A DNA stretch of 40,089 nucleotides from Desulfobulbaceae bacterium (GTDB taxonomy: Bacteria; Desulfobacterota; Desulfobulbia; Desulfobulbales; Desulfobulbaceae), in assembly GCA_015486315.1 (NCBI GenBank), contig WFRY01000158.1:1-40089 (forward strand). The letters run 5' to 3'. The position numbers and the translations under genes are program-made. Below are positions 1 to 8,506 of this stretch, piece after piece; within the stretch, counting starts at the first letter, position 1, and each line of letters begins with the position of its first letter. A model generated the notes under the pieces. That model ran no database searches and had not been told where the DNA came from. It saw only the letters and a program-made list of their open reading frames with translations.

Positions 1-2586
1 CTGAAAGGGGCCGAGTATGAGGCAAGGGACATGCCGATATTTCAGGAGAAATACCTGACCGGTCCTACCTACAACGATTACCGTCACTTTCTCCTGGCCT
101 TTGAGCTGGAGCGACGTTTTTTCACCCGGAACGACCAGGGCAACATCCAGAAAATCCGCAACCTGGCCATTACTCTACAACAGCATGACCACAACTTCAA
201 ACCGCTGCGTGACGCTGTCCACGGTCGGATTGCGGCCTCCCTGATCCCGCTGCTGGCCCATTACCGTGACAAATTGCCGTCAGCAAAGAAAGAAGAAAAA
301 AAACAAATCTCCGAGTTGATGGCGGACATCGAACAACTCACCTCACTGGACGAGTCCATCATCGGACCGCAGATCAACGAACTCTCAGATCCAGGTATCA
401 GGGGACTGCTTAAAAACCTGATCAACCACAAGGATACCGATCCGGTCAAAAAGATCACCAGCCTGGCCGAACTCATGGTTCTATCCCGACATGAGGTGGC
501 GGGTAAAGATGCCTCTGCCTCGGACCGGCGTAAGCTGGTGGGGATCAACGTCACCGCAGCAGCAGTAATCCAGTCCATAGGCAGTAAGTACATGGATGAG
601 GGAGGCCCCAAAACAGTAAAGGAATCCCTGCAGCTGCTGCGAGCCCTGGCCAACGCCACCTACGGTACCGGTCTGATCTCCGAGCGCGAGCGCAAGGCCA
701 TTTCCGAAGACTTTGATGAAATCCTGGCCAGAAACAGCTGGAAGCGAGCTGATCTCACGGCCGCACTCCACCAGGTGCAGGGAGCCATTGAGTGGTCCCA
801 TGCCGGAGCGGCGTTTGCCTTTGGCGAAGTCTGGCCCGCATGGAGCTACCTGATTCCGGATATTAAAAAAATCACCGACGACATCGTGCGCAGCTCCCCC
901 ATGCTGCTCTACGGCATGGCCCTGACCAGACTCGAAGACTCGGTCTCGGGCCGGGAAGACATCAGCCATGTCATCTTTGACAAGGAATTCACCAAGGGGG
1001 TACGGGCGCTGAACTCGGGTCTTGCCTTTGGCGACCTTGCCGTGGTCAAGATCGGTCAACAGTATGATCGCGACAAAATAATAGCCCTGCCCGATACCCC
1101 GGCCGACCTCGAACCTGCCGCCGGTATCATCACCCGCGGTGAGGGTAACGTGGTATCCCATGTGCAGCTGCTTGCCCGCGCCCTCGGCATTCCCAACGTG
1201 GTGGTTTCCAGCGCACCTTACGACGCCCTGAAAAACCATAACAACGACAAGGTGCTGTTCATTGTTACCCCGGGCGGACGGGTATACCTCAAGAGGGCAG
1301 CCGACATGACCGCTGAAGACAAGGCCATGTACAAAGAGTACACCCGCAGTCAGAAACGCACCGGCGACGGCAAAGTCTCAGGCAGCAAAAAACGACTCCA
1401 TATTGACCCCGACCAGCTGGACATCACCAACTGGCAACCCATTCCGCTGCAGGACCTGCGCCGCTCCGACTCCGGCCATAAGACCGGTCCCAAGGCAGCC
1501 TACCTGGGCGAACTCAAGCACCTGTTTCCCGATCATGTAGCCCGTGGTGTTGCCGTACCCTTTGCAGCCTATTACAAGTTTTACAAGAGTGCAAAACTCA
1601 TAGTACCCGGGAAGCTCAAGGGTAAGCATATTGCTAAAGAGGGACAGCCTCTCGACGAATTTGCCAAGGAAACCTATGCAGAATTTTTCGGCAAAATGAT
1701 CCCGGCAGGAACCAGCGATGCCAAACTTGCCGCCTGGATTAAGCCGCGCCTGGAGGTAATCCGCTACACCATTGAAAACAATAAACTCTCTCCCGAACTG
1801 AAGGCGGCTATCCATGATAAGCTGCAAGAAGAAGGCCTGCTGAAAAAGGATGATCCCAACCAGACCGTGGGGCTGTTTGTCCGCAGTGATACCAACGTGG
1901 AAGACCAGCCCAACTTCAACGGTGCCGGCCTCAACCTGACCATCTTCAACCTGGGTTCGCTGGATGCTATTTACCAGGGACTGAAAAAGGTATGGGCCTC
2001 GCCCTTTACCTACCGTTCCTTTTCCTGGCGCCAGACCCTGATCGACGAACCGCTCTGGGTGCTGCCCTCGGTGGTCCTGCTGGAGACCATTCCCAGTGAG
2101 GCATCAGGCGTGCTCATCACCGCAGACATCAACACCGGCGATCAGTCCAAAATGCTGCTCGGCACCTCGGAAGGTGTCGGCGGTGCAGTGGACGGGACCC
2201 CAACCGAGACCCTGCTCTGGTCACCCGATGGTATCAAACTGGTCACAACCTTCAAGTCGCCCTGGCGCCGGTTGATTATCCCGGGCAGTGGTACTAAAAT
2301 CGTACCATCCACCGGTCGGGAATATGTCCTGAGCCCGGAAGAGGTCAAGGCGATTACCGAAGCCGGTCTGAAGATCCGGAAAAACTTCAAGCCCGCCCTG
2401 GATAAAAACGGTAAACCCAAGGCCTGGGATATTGAGTACGGGTTCTCCAACGGCAAGTTATGGCTCTTCCAGTGCCGTCCATTTATCGGCAATGAAGACT
2501 TCAGCAATATCCCGGCCCTGGCCGGTCTTGACAAAGAGATCAAGAAACATACCGGAACCATTACCCTTGAGGATTCCATCCGATGA
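1..2586 (+). CDS. PEP-utilising / water-dikinase-like protein, 5' end outside the window
   Basis: The reading frame is open from base 1, so the ATG at 31 is probably internal and the true N-terminus lies upstream. Residues are counted from base 31. A phosphohistidine swivelling domain lies near 355-410, with the G-x-x-x-S-H-V-x-x-x-A-R pattern and catalytic His377. It is followed at about 480-830 by a PPDK-type ATP-grasp domain (R618, E624-D625, and a C-terminal Q-C-R-P around 814-817). PEP synthase and PPDK have the ATP-grasp domain first; His domain before ATP-grasp is the order in glucan/phosphoglucan water dikinases. No C-terminal PEP-binding barrel is present. Inferred role: transfer of the ATP beta-phosphate to an unknown acceptor, possibly a glycan. 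The stop overlaps the next start by 4 bp (ATGA), so the two are translationally coupled. Family assignment is firm; substrate is unknown. Confidence 0.8.
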   Translation: MKGAEYEARDMPIFQEKYLTGPTYNDYRHFLLAFELERRFFTRNDQGNIQKIRNLAITLQQHDHNFKPLRDAVHGRIAASLIPLLAHYRDKLPSAKKEEKKQISELMADIEQLTSLDESIIGPQINELSDPGIRGLLKNLINHKDTDPVKKITSLAELMVLSRHEVAGKDASASDRRKLVGINVTAAAVIQSIGSKYMDEGGPKTVKESLQLLRALANATYGTGLISERERKAISEDFDEILARNSWKRADLTAALHQVQGAIEWSHAGAAFAFGEVWPAWSYLIPDIKKITDDIVRSSPMLLYGMALTRLEDSVSGREDISHVIFDKEFTKGVRALNSGLAFGDLAVVKIGQQYDRDKIIALPDTPADLEPAAGIITRGEGNVVSHVQLLARALGIPNVVVSSAPYDALKNHNNDKVLFIVTPGGRVYLKRAADMTAEDKAMYKEYTRSQKRTGDGKVSGSKKRLHIDPDQLDITNWQPIPLQDLRRSDSGHKTGPKAAYLGELKHLFPDHVARGVAVPFAAYYKFYKSAKLIVPGKLKGKHIAKEGQPLDEFAKETYAEFFGKMIPAGTSDAKLAAWIKPRLEVIRYTIENNKLSPELKAAIHDKLQEEGLLKKDDPNQTVGLFVRSDTNVEDQPNFNGAGLNLTIFNLGSLDAIYQGLKKVWASPFTYRSFSWRQTLIDEPLWVLPSVVLLETIPSEASGVLITADINTGDQSKMLLGTSEGVGGAVDGTPTETLLWSPDGIKLVTTFKSPWRRLIIPGSGTKIVPSTGREYVLSPEEVKAITEAGLKIRKNFKPALDKNGKPKAWDIEYGFSNGKLWLFQCRPFIGNEDFSNIPALAGLDKEIKKHTGTITLEDSIR

Positions 2587-4247
2587 TCGGCAAACAACTG
2601 TACATACTTGCCCTGCCGCTGCTTCTCCTGCTGGCCGGGACTGCATTTTCCCCGCCCGCCGTGCAGGCAGGCGGCGATCCATCCATAGTCTGGGACGGCA
2701 CCGAGATGCCGCAAGGCGTTTTATTTTACTGGTACGAGCCGTCTTTTTACACCGGCTTTGCCCCCCGGACTCAGGATCCAAGCCGGGCTCACATCCAGCT
2801 CTCACGCGGTAACCAGCTGCGGGTTACCCTGGTGCTTGGCCCAGACGAACTGGACAACTATGCCGATGACCTGGTGCTGCGTGCTGATACCTATCAGCAG
2901 CTCCTTGACAACAAAATTATTTCCCTGACCGTCAACAAGGAATACGAGCGCTTTACCTCCTCCATCGAGCAGAGCGGTACCAGGAAACTGGCTGCTTCCC
3001 GCAACTCCCTTGCTCCGGAGATCTATCGTGCAAAATCAACAGAACTGATCGCAACACTTAATCCGGGCCGGGTCTTTGTCATCCAAATGCCGCTTTCCCG
3101 GGTTCTGGAATCCTGGCAGCAGCACCTTGCCGCAATCACAGAGCAGGACCTGACCAATAAGGTTGTCCAGCTCGATGCAGCCAATGCCCTGCTGCCGGGC
3201 AGAATCAACCTGTATGCCCTGACGCCGGAACAACTCGAACTGCTGCAGGCCGCAGCCTCCATTGTCCGGCAGGGTGCAGGGACGGATAATCCCGCCTTTG
3301 CCGCCAAGGCAACCGAATTTCTCCAGGCGGCCACCGGGGGACATTACCCGGTCAAGGACGGTAACATCGAGGCAGTGGAGTTCACCCGCATCTACCCGGT
3401 AGGTACCCTGCAGGCCATGATCAAATACAAACAGTGGCGGCTGTCCTCCTTTGGAGTCACCGGCATCTGGCATCTTATCCCCCGCAAGATAGGCCGGGGC
3501 CAGTTAGGCATGGTGGATTATCTATCGCCCAATCCAGGATATGGTTTTATTCCACTGCTGCAATACCAGCATGCCACCGGCAAATTTTACAATGCCTTTC
3601 ACAATGCCGGAGTACGTACCCAGCTCAATGCGGCCCGCTTTGTTCCTAAAGAGTGGAAACATATTCCCGGCGAACGGAACCCCAAAAAGGCATACCAGAA
3701 TCTGTGGATTGCCAGCCGCGGGCCTGCATCACATGGCTGCACGCGACTGCCTTCCGGTGGTATGACCGAACTGCGTCACATGCTGCCCTCGGCAAGCGAC
3801 CTGCTGGAAAAAATAGCCACCTATCGAAACCTGCCCCAGTGCTATGAGCTGTTTGATATTGACGGTAACGGTACACCCGAGGTCATGGGTATCAAATATT
3901 ATCTTGCCTTTGCCGGCAAGGGTCACACCCCGACCAATGCCTATGCCCAAAACAACCGTAAGGATTTTTATGCCTGGCTGTATGGGGACAATGTCAGCTA
4001 CAACCCTGATGACAGTGCAGTAATCAAGGATACCCAGACCTGTCGCTTTGTCGGCAGAAAGGCCAAAGAGGCGCGCTCCTTTGCCAACCAGCCACTGTAC
4101 GAGGCCGAGTATTATCCAGATCAGATCCAGTTTTACAAGCTGCATCCAACCTCTTTCCAGACGCCGAAGGGATTTACCTTCAACCGTGAGCTGCGCCGGA
4201 TCGGGATCGGATACGATGCGGATATGAATAAGCTGTATCTCAAGTAA
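2583..4247 (+). CDS. Exported L,D-transpeptidase (YkuD)-like protein 1
   Basis: 554 residues with a Sec signal peptide (about 1-29: basic start, leucine-rich core, A-x-A-type site near VQAGG). The C-terminal half carries a YkuD-like signature: a His in A-F-H-N-A-G and, about 45 residues later, S-H-G-C-T-R with candidate nucleophile Cys386 (S383, H384, R388). YkuD enzymes cross-link peptidoglycan or attach proteins to it through an acyl-Cys intermediate. About 340 residues precede the motif, far longer than minimal YkuD proteins, and no LysM or PG_binding_1 domain is recognisable. Shortly after the Cys a D-I-D-G-N-G-x-x-E loop resembles a calcium-binding loop. The gene is coupled to the dikinase upstream and is paralogous along its length to the next gene. 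Transpeptidase activity is inferred from the motif only; a hydrolase or carboxypeptidase role is possible. Confidence 0.72.
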   Translation: MIGKQLYILALPLLLLLAGTAFSPPAVQAGGDPSIVWDGTEMPQGVLFYWYEPSFYTGFAPRTQDPSRAHIQLSRGNQLRVTLVLGPDELDNYADDLVLRADTYQQLLDNKIISLTVNKEYERFTSSIEQSGTRKLAASRNSLAPEIYRAKSTELIATLNPGRVFVIQMPLSRVLESWQQHLAAITEQDLTNKVVQLDAANALLPGRINLYALTPEQLELLQAAASIVRQGAGTDNPAFAAKATEFLQAATGGHYPVKDGNIEAVEFTRIYPVGTLQAMIKYKQWRLSSFGVTGIWHLIPRKIGRGQLGMVDYLSPNPGYGFIPLLQYQHATGKFYNAFHNAGVRTQLNAARFVPKEWKHIPGERNPKKAYQNLWIASRGPASHGCTRLPSGGMTELRHMLPSASDLLEKIATYRNLPQCYELFDIDGNGTPEVMGIKYYLAFAGKGHTPTNAYAQNNRKDFYAWLYGDNVSYNPDDSAVIKDTQTCRFVGRKAKEARSFANQPLYEAEYYPDQIQFYKLHPTSFQTPKGFTFNRELRRIGIGYDADMNKLYLK

Positions 4248-4363
4248 CCAGCATGGCTGGACCAAAATTCCGGACACAGCCACAATGAACGATGAAAGAA
4301 GCCACAAACATCATAGCCAGAGAAGGCACTTTCATATAAACAAAAACTGCAGTTATTAGACCC

Positions 4364-4403
4364 GGCCCGGTAGAGACAGCTCCAATGCTGATCCTGCCGG
4401 GCC
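4364..4403 (+). terminator. GC-rich hairpin ahead of the second L,D-transpeptidase gene
   Basis: Arms 4364-4373 and 4394-4403 pair over 10 bp with one G-U pair, around a 20-nt loop, and are followed by TTTCCCGTTT. The hairpin lies between the two paralogues and ends 23 bases before the chosen start. It could be a weak terminator or an attenuator within the operon. The T-run is short, so it is not a strong intrinsic terminator. Confidence 0.4.
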
Positions 4404-4426
4404 TTTCCCGTTTCACGGAGAACCAG

Positions 4427-6106
4427 ATGTCTTGTCTACATTACCGGGTAACCGGCCGAATCCTTCTGCTGCTTGTGTGCTGCATGGGTACAGGTATCCC
4501 TGTCGCAGCGCAGGAACCTGATATCCTCAAAATGACACCACCTGTCAATGAGGATACCTTTGACCGCCCTCTGGACCTGATAACCAGGAATACGCAAGAT
4601 CCGGACAGCCCCCCGGACCTGCGGGCCTGCTCCATCTTTTACCAGAAATACGAACCCGCCTTTTATACCGGATTTGCTCCCCGCAGCCGGGACCCGAAAC
4701 GACTGCACCTCCATGTAGGCCGGGGCAACCAGTTGCGGGCGACCCTGGTCCTGTCGGATGAGGTTCTGGAGGCATATCTGCGTGATCTGCGGGCCCGCTA
4801 CACGACCTATCGGACCATGATCGACAGGGGAAAACTGAAACTCACCCAGAATTCCGCCTTTGAAGCATTTGAGCAGCAGGTTAATAAATTTGCCGAAGCA
4901 GAAACAGCAGAGCCCAGAATGGCCCGGGAAGATATCATCAGGCGTAATCTTCTTATTATGACCCATCTCAATCCAGACCGTATTTTTCATATCAACACTC
5001 CTGTGGATATGGTTATCCAGCACTGGCTCGATTTTTTAACACCCGCCGACCTTGAAAAAACAGACCGTAACCGCAAACTGGCCATTATCAACGAGATGCT
5101 GCCCACCCGCCTCTGGTTGACCACCCTGGACAAAAAAACTGCCACTGATCTCAACGCCCTTATCCAGCTGGCCGCAGACAGGAAGATCAGCAATGAACTT
5201 GCAGGCAGCTATCTGTCCCTGCTGGACGAGATAACAGGTGGTATGTACCCAAGGAAAAACAACAAATTCAACTTTGTAGAGTTTACGGCAATCTATCCCA
5301 TCGGTACCTTTAACGGCTACACAACCTGCACGGGCGGGCAAAAGACCCCCCTGTATCCAACCCCCGGAAAATGGACCTTAACCACCCACCAGCGGAGCAA
5401 AACCGTGGATCACATTCCGGAGATATCCATCTACTCATGGTTTCCCTGGATTCCCTACATGCATGTGGGCAAAAAACTGCATAACTCCTTCCACACCCTG
5501 TGGTGGCGAATGGAGCATGCAAAGACGGACTTTCTCCCGGAAGAGTTAAGAAAACCGGCAGTCAAAAGCCGAGAGGGTAAGGACTATCGGTATGTATGGC
5601 TGCTGTCCCGTGGACCAATGTCCCATGGATGCACGCATGTCAACGGCGGTCATATTCTGGAACTGCGCCAACTGCTCCCCTCAAGTGAAAAGAAAATCTA
5701 TGATGTTGCCTTCTTTCTTAATAAGTCCTGCCTGTTTGACGTCTTTGACATAGACGGTGACCTCAAACCGGAGGTCATGGGCGTGCGGTATTATGTCGCC
5801 TACACATTGAAAGATAAAAAACCGGGAAAACTGCGGGCCCCCATGGAGCGACGCCCTTATTATAAATGGCTGTACGGCGGTGCCCTGAAATATAATCCGG
5901 ACGGTCAGGGATATTTCAACACTCTCCGGGACGGCCATTTTATCGGCAAACTTGCCGTGGCAGGGCAGGAGTATGACAATATCCCTCTGTATGAAGCTGA
6001 AATGGAACCATTCAGGCTCCAGTTTTTTGCAATGAAGAGTATAAAAGAAATTCCAAAGATCAGAAAACTCCGCCAGGCTGGAGAGGATTATTCCGAAAAA
6101 AAATAA
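4427..6106 (+). CDS. Exported L,D-transpeptidase (YkuD)-like protein 2
   Basis: 559 residues from the ATG at 4427, chosen because GGAG at 4417-4420 sits 6 bases upstream and a signal peptide follows at once (basic start, LLLLV core, A-A-Q cleavage region). An in-frame ATG at 4385 would put a polar stretch before the signal and lies inside a hairpin. It is paralogous to the preceding protein: the shared N-terminal block has a Y-E-P-A-F-Y-T-G-F-A-P-R motif, and the C-terminal catalytic block has S-F-H followed by S-H-G-C-T-H with Cys402. The residue after C-T is His rather than the usual Arg, so this copy may have altered activity. A D-I-D-G loop follows the catalytic region, as in paralogue 1. 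The pair most likely arose by tandem duplication. The substrate cannot be told from sequence. Confidence 0.7.
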   Translation: MSCLHYRVTGRILLLLVCCMGTGIPVAAQEPDILKMTPPVNEDTFDRPLDLITRNTQDPDSPPDLRACSIFYQKYEPAFYTGFAPRSRDPKRLHLHVGRGNQLRATLVLSDEVLEAYLRDLRARYTTYRTMIDRGKLKLTQNSAFEAFEQQVNKFAEAETAEPRMAREDIIRRNLLIMTHLNPDRIFHINTPVDMVIQHWLDFLTPADLEKTDRNRKLAIINEMLPTRLWLTTLDKKTATDLNALIQLAADRKISNELAGSYLSLLDEITGGMYPRKNNKFNFVEFTAIYPIGTFNGYTTCTGGQKTPLYPTPGKWTLTTHQRSKTVDHIPEISIYSWFPWIPYMHVGKKLHNSFHTLWWRMEHAKTDFLPEELRKPAVKSREGKDYRYVWLLSRGPMSHGCTHVNGGHILELRQLLPSSEKKIYDVAFFLNKSCLFDVFDIDGDLKPEVMGVRYYVAYTLKDKKPGKLRAPMERRPYYKWLYGGALKYNPDGQGYFNTLRDGHFIGKLAVAGQEYDNIPLYEAEMEPFRLQFFAMKSIKEIPKIRKLRQAGEDYSEKK

Positions 6107-6152
6107 CGGATTGAATTAATAGCTTCCGCAAACCCGTCAACTCCCAATTATT

Positions 6153-7148
6153 ATGAAATACGCAACAACATTTACGTTTTTATCCCTCCTCTGCCTGCTG
6201 CTTCCCTTTTCCGCTCACGGAGCTAATGACGCGACCATGAGTGATGAGCAGTTTTTCACCCTCCATAGCGGCACCAACCTGCGCTCATTTGGTGGTCCGG
6301 AAGTCAGGAAGCTGCTCTTTCGAAAACGAGGAGGCGGTGCCGCCTTCGGGGTAAAACAACAACGGCTTTACTGTAAGCTTAAAAAAAACAAACAGATACA
6401 GTGGACACTGAGTGATCTGGAGAGCGGAAAAATTATTTCCAGAAGTGATAATGCGACTGATGTCTTTTTCGGCGCCTCGACATCTAAAATATTTGTGGCT
6501 GCAGCCCTGCTTGACAAACAGGATGGTGAACTCAGCAAAAAACAACTGATACTGATGACCAATATGATTGTCCGGTCCAGTAATCCCGCCTGGAAAGAAC
6601 TTCAGCGTCAGGCCGGTACAAACGGCACCGATGACTCCGGCCGACAGGCAGTCCATGCCTTTATAAAAAAGATGGGTTATGAAAACCTGCGTGCATTTCA
6701 AGGATGGATGATCCGTCAGGACGGTACTCGCCTGCACGGCAATGAACTCAACTCCCTTGCTGTGGCACAGTTCCTCTTTGACACTTACCACAACCGCTAT
6801 CCGGGAGCCGAAATCCTCTGGAAGATCATGCACGCCACCCGCACAGGCAGGAAAAAAATCAACAAGTATACGCCCAAAAATATCTACATTGCAGGGAAGA
6901 CAGGAACCTATCACGGCCCCAACGAGAGCAAATCAACCATCAGATATAATGCAATCAAGGCCAGGAACCATGCCACGGTCTTCAATATCAACGGGAAATA
7001 CTATAGCCTTACGATCCTCAGCAATACAGGACGGGATGAGGATGTTGCCGTGCTGGGCGGCGGCCTGATGCGAGAATTCCTGGGTGTAGACCGCCCTGTG
7101 AAATGCCGGGCAGGAGATAAACAGGATGTCGTGGGTACAAAAAATTAA
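6153..7148 (+). CDS. Class A beta-lactamase-like exported serine hydrolase
   Basis: 331 residues with a Sec signal peptide (about 1-23, ending A-H-G-A). All three penicillin-interacting motifs are present: S-T-S-K (Ser109, Lys112), S-S-N (142-144) and K-T-G (249-251). Spacing and length fit the beta-lactamase2/class A-like serine hydrolase family, which includes beta-lactamases and D-Ala-D-Ala peptidase relatives. The class A E-x-x-L-N motif is not clear; the nearest candidate, around H-G-N-E-L-N-S-L, should be checked. It follows two L,D-transpeptidase-like genes on the same strand after a 46-base gap. The context suggests peptidoglycan tailoring or protection rather than drug resistance, but that is inference. 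Confidence 0.75.
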   Translation: MKYATTFTFLSLLCLLLPFSAHGANDATMSDEQFFTLHSGTNLRSFGGPEVRKLLFRKRGGGAAFGVKQQRLYCKLKKNKQIQWTLSDLESGKIISRSDNATDVFFGASTSKIFVAAALLDKQDGELSKKQLILMTNMIVRSSNPAWKELQRQAGTNGTDDSGRQAVHAFIKKMGYENLRAFQGWMIRQDGTRLHGNELNSLAVAQFLFDTYHNRYPGAEILWKIMHATRTGRKKINKYTPKNIYIAGKTGTYHGPNESKSTIRYNAIKARNHATVFNINGKYYSLTILSNTGRDEDVAVLGGGLMREFLGVDRPVKCRAGDKQDVVGTKN

Positions 7149-7207
7149 ACTTTTTTCTTTTTTCACTTGCATTCAGCAAGAAAGAGTACTATTGTACCCT
7201 TAACTAC

Positions 7208-7237
7208 TTGATATGAATTTTATTAAAGAAATACAAT
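7208..7237 (+). promoter_or_regulatory. Sigma70-type promoter for the beta-barrel gene
   Basis: TTGATA at 7208-7213 and TACAAT at 7232-7237 are separated by 18 bases in an AT-rich 224-base spacer. Transcription from here would give a leader of about 130 bases before the start at 7373. Judged by eye. Confidence 0.5.
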
Positions 7238-7372
7238 TTTTTAATCGATAATACAATTTAATCAAACACTTAAACAGTATAAAGAGAGCGCTGTGAGTAA
7301 ACAGTGCTCATAATGCAAAATAAAATTGAACCTGCAGCGGTTCAACAAACAAACACAGATGAGGAAAAGATC

Positions 7373-8146
7373 ATGAAAAAGACATTAAGTGCAGCAGCAG
7401 TACTGGCATTTGTTTTCACAGCAGGTTCCAGCTTTGCAGGCAGCAGCCCTGCCATGCAGGCACCGGGATGCCCCGACGATTGCCAGCGGGAAATCGACAC
7501 CCTTCAGTCCAGCCAGGCCCGTCAGGATGAGCAGATCAAGGCCCAGGAAGCAGAAATTGCCCGCCTTGCCTCCATAAAGCAGGTCCAGGAGGTCAACCCC
7601 TGGTACGTTAAAGGTGTTGCCAAAATGACGTTCTTCAGCAACCTTGGTACAGACCCGATCGATAGATCATATTCACTCGGCTTTGATACCGCCGACACTG
7701 GATACGGCTGGGGCTTTGCCCTGGGACGGCAGTTCGGTCAGTTCCGGGTTGAAGGTCAGTTTGACAGCAACAAAACCGATCTTGACGACGTCAGAGTCAG
7801 TGGACCTGGTATCGGCACCAATGTAGGCGTTGCGTCCGGCGACATTCGGGTGGACACTGCGATGATCAACGGCTTTTATGATTTTCCTGTTGCAGAAGGA
7901 TTCTCTGTTTATCTTATGGCCGGTATGGGTTACGGCAATGTTGAGTTGAGTCTTTATAATGCCGATGACAACGAAACAACCTTTGCATACAAGGCCGGTG
8001 CAGGCGTTACCTATTCATTTGCCAGTAACCAGGCAGTTGACCTTGGCTGGGAATATATGGGAACAGGAGACGTCGTAATTGGAGGTCTTGACGTCAATGA
8101 TATTGAGGCCAACAATATTGTTCTTGGATACAGGTTCAGTTTCTAA
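7373..8146 (+). CDS. Outer-membrane beta-barrel protein (OmpA-barrel/porin-like)
   Basis: 257 residues from the ATG at 7373, chosen because GAGGA at 7361-7365 precedes it and a classic signal peptide follows (M-K-K-T-L start, ending S-F-A-G). The upstream in-frame ATG at 7304 would hide the signal. After the signal a short helical segment (about residues 37-66, Gln/Glu/Ala-rich) may form a coiled coil. It is followed by about 190 residues of alternating polar/aromatic strands and glycine turns. The protein ends G-Y-R-F-S-F, with the terminal Phe recognised by the BAM machinery. It probably makes an 8-stranded barrel. The strong upstream promoter and downstream hairpin suggest a monocistronic, well-expressed gene. 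No specific function is assigned. Confidence 0.75.
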   Translation: MKKTLSAAAVLAFVFTAGSSFAGSSPAMQAPGCPDDCQREIDTLQSSQARQDEQIKAQEAEIARLASIKQVQEVNPWYVKGVAKMTFFSNLGTDPIDRSYSLGFDTADTGYGWGFALGRQFGQFRVEGQFDSNKTDLDDVRVSGPGIGTNVGVASGDIRVDTAMINGFYDFPVAEGFSVYLMAGMGYGNVELSLYNADDNETTFAYKAGAGVTYSFASNQAVDLGWEYMGTGDVVIGGLDVNDIEANNIVLGYRFSF

Positions 8147-8160
8147 GACACGTATTTGAC

Positions 8161-8203
8161 ACCACTCAGGTTTCCGGACATAACAACCGGAGACCTGAGT
8201 GGT
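8161..8203 (+). terminator. Long hairpin after the beta-barrel gene
   Basis: Arms 8161-8177 and 8187-8203 pair over 17 bp with one G-U pair and a 9-base loop, 14 bases after the TAA. There is no T-run after the stem, so it may act as a 3' stabiliser or a Rho-assisted end rather than a standard intrinsic terminator. Confidence 0.6.
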
Positions 8204-8506
8204 TCTGACAGCACGACAACAGCCAGACGACATCTTCCTTTCCACTGCTCGTCTTTACCGCTCTTTTAAATACTCTCCAAAGAGCAACCCCCTACACAAA
8301 TCGAAATTCCCTGCCCCATACCAACCCTCCAGGCATCTCCCTGCCTTTCCGTTGCCACTTGTACTGTAATTTCAAATAATACTACCGCACAATACAGATT
8401 CTCTCGAAAACACAAAAAAATATATTGAAGTCCGACACCGTCTCTGATAATAATACTTAAAATCTGCATAATCAGTAACGGATATTAACCAATATTTACG
8501 GATTTC
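8204..8506. other. Non-coding spacer, pyrimidine-rich
   Basis: About 300 bases without a convincing gene. The + strand is C/T-rich from about 8210 to 8350 and AT-rich nearer 8400. A weak sigma70-like pair, TTGAAG at 8425-8430 and TAATAA at 8448-8453 with 17-base spacing, could drive the following gene. Nothing else is recognised. Confidence 0.35.
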
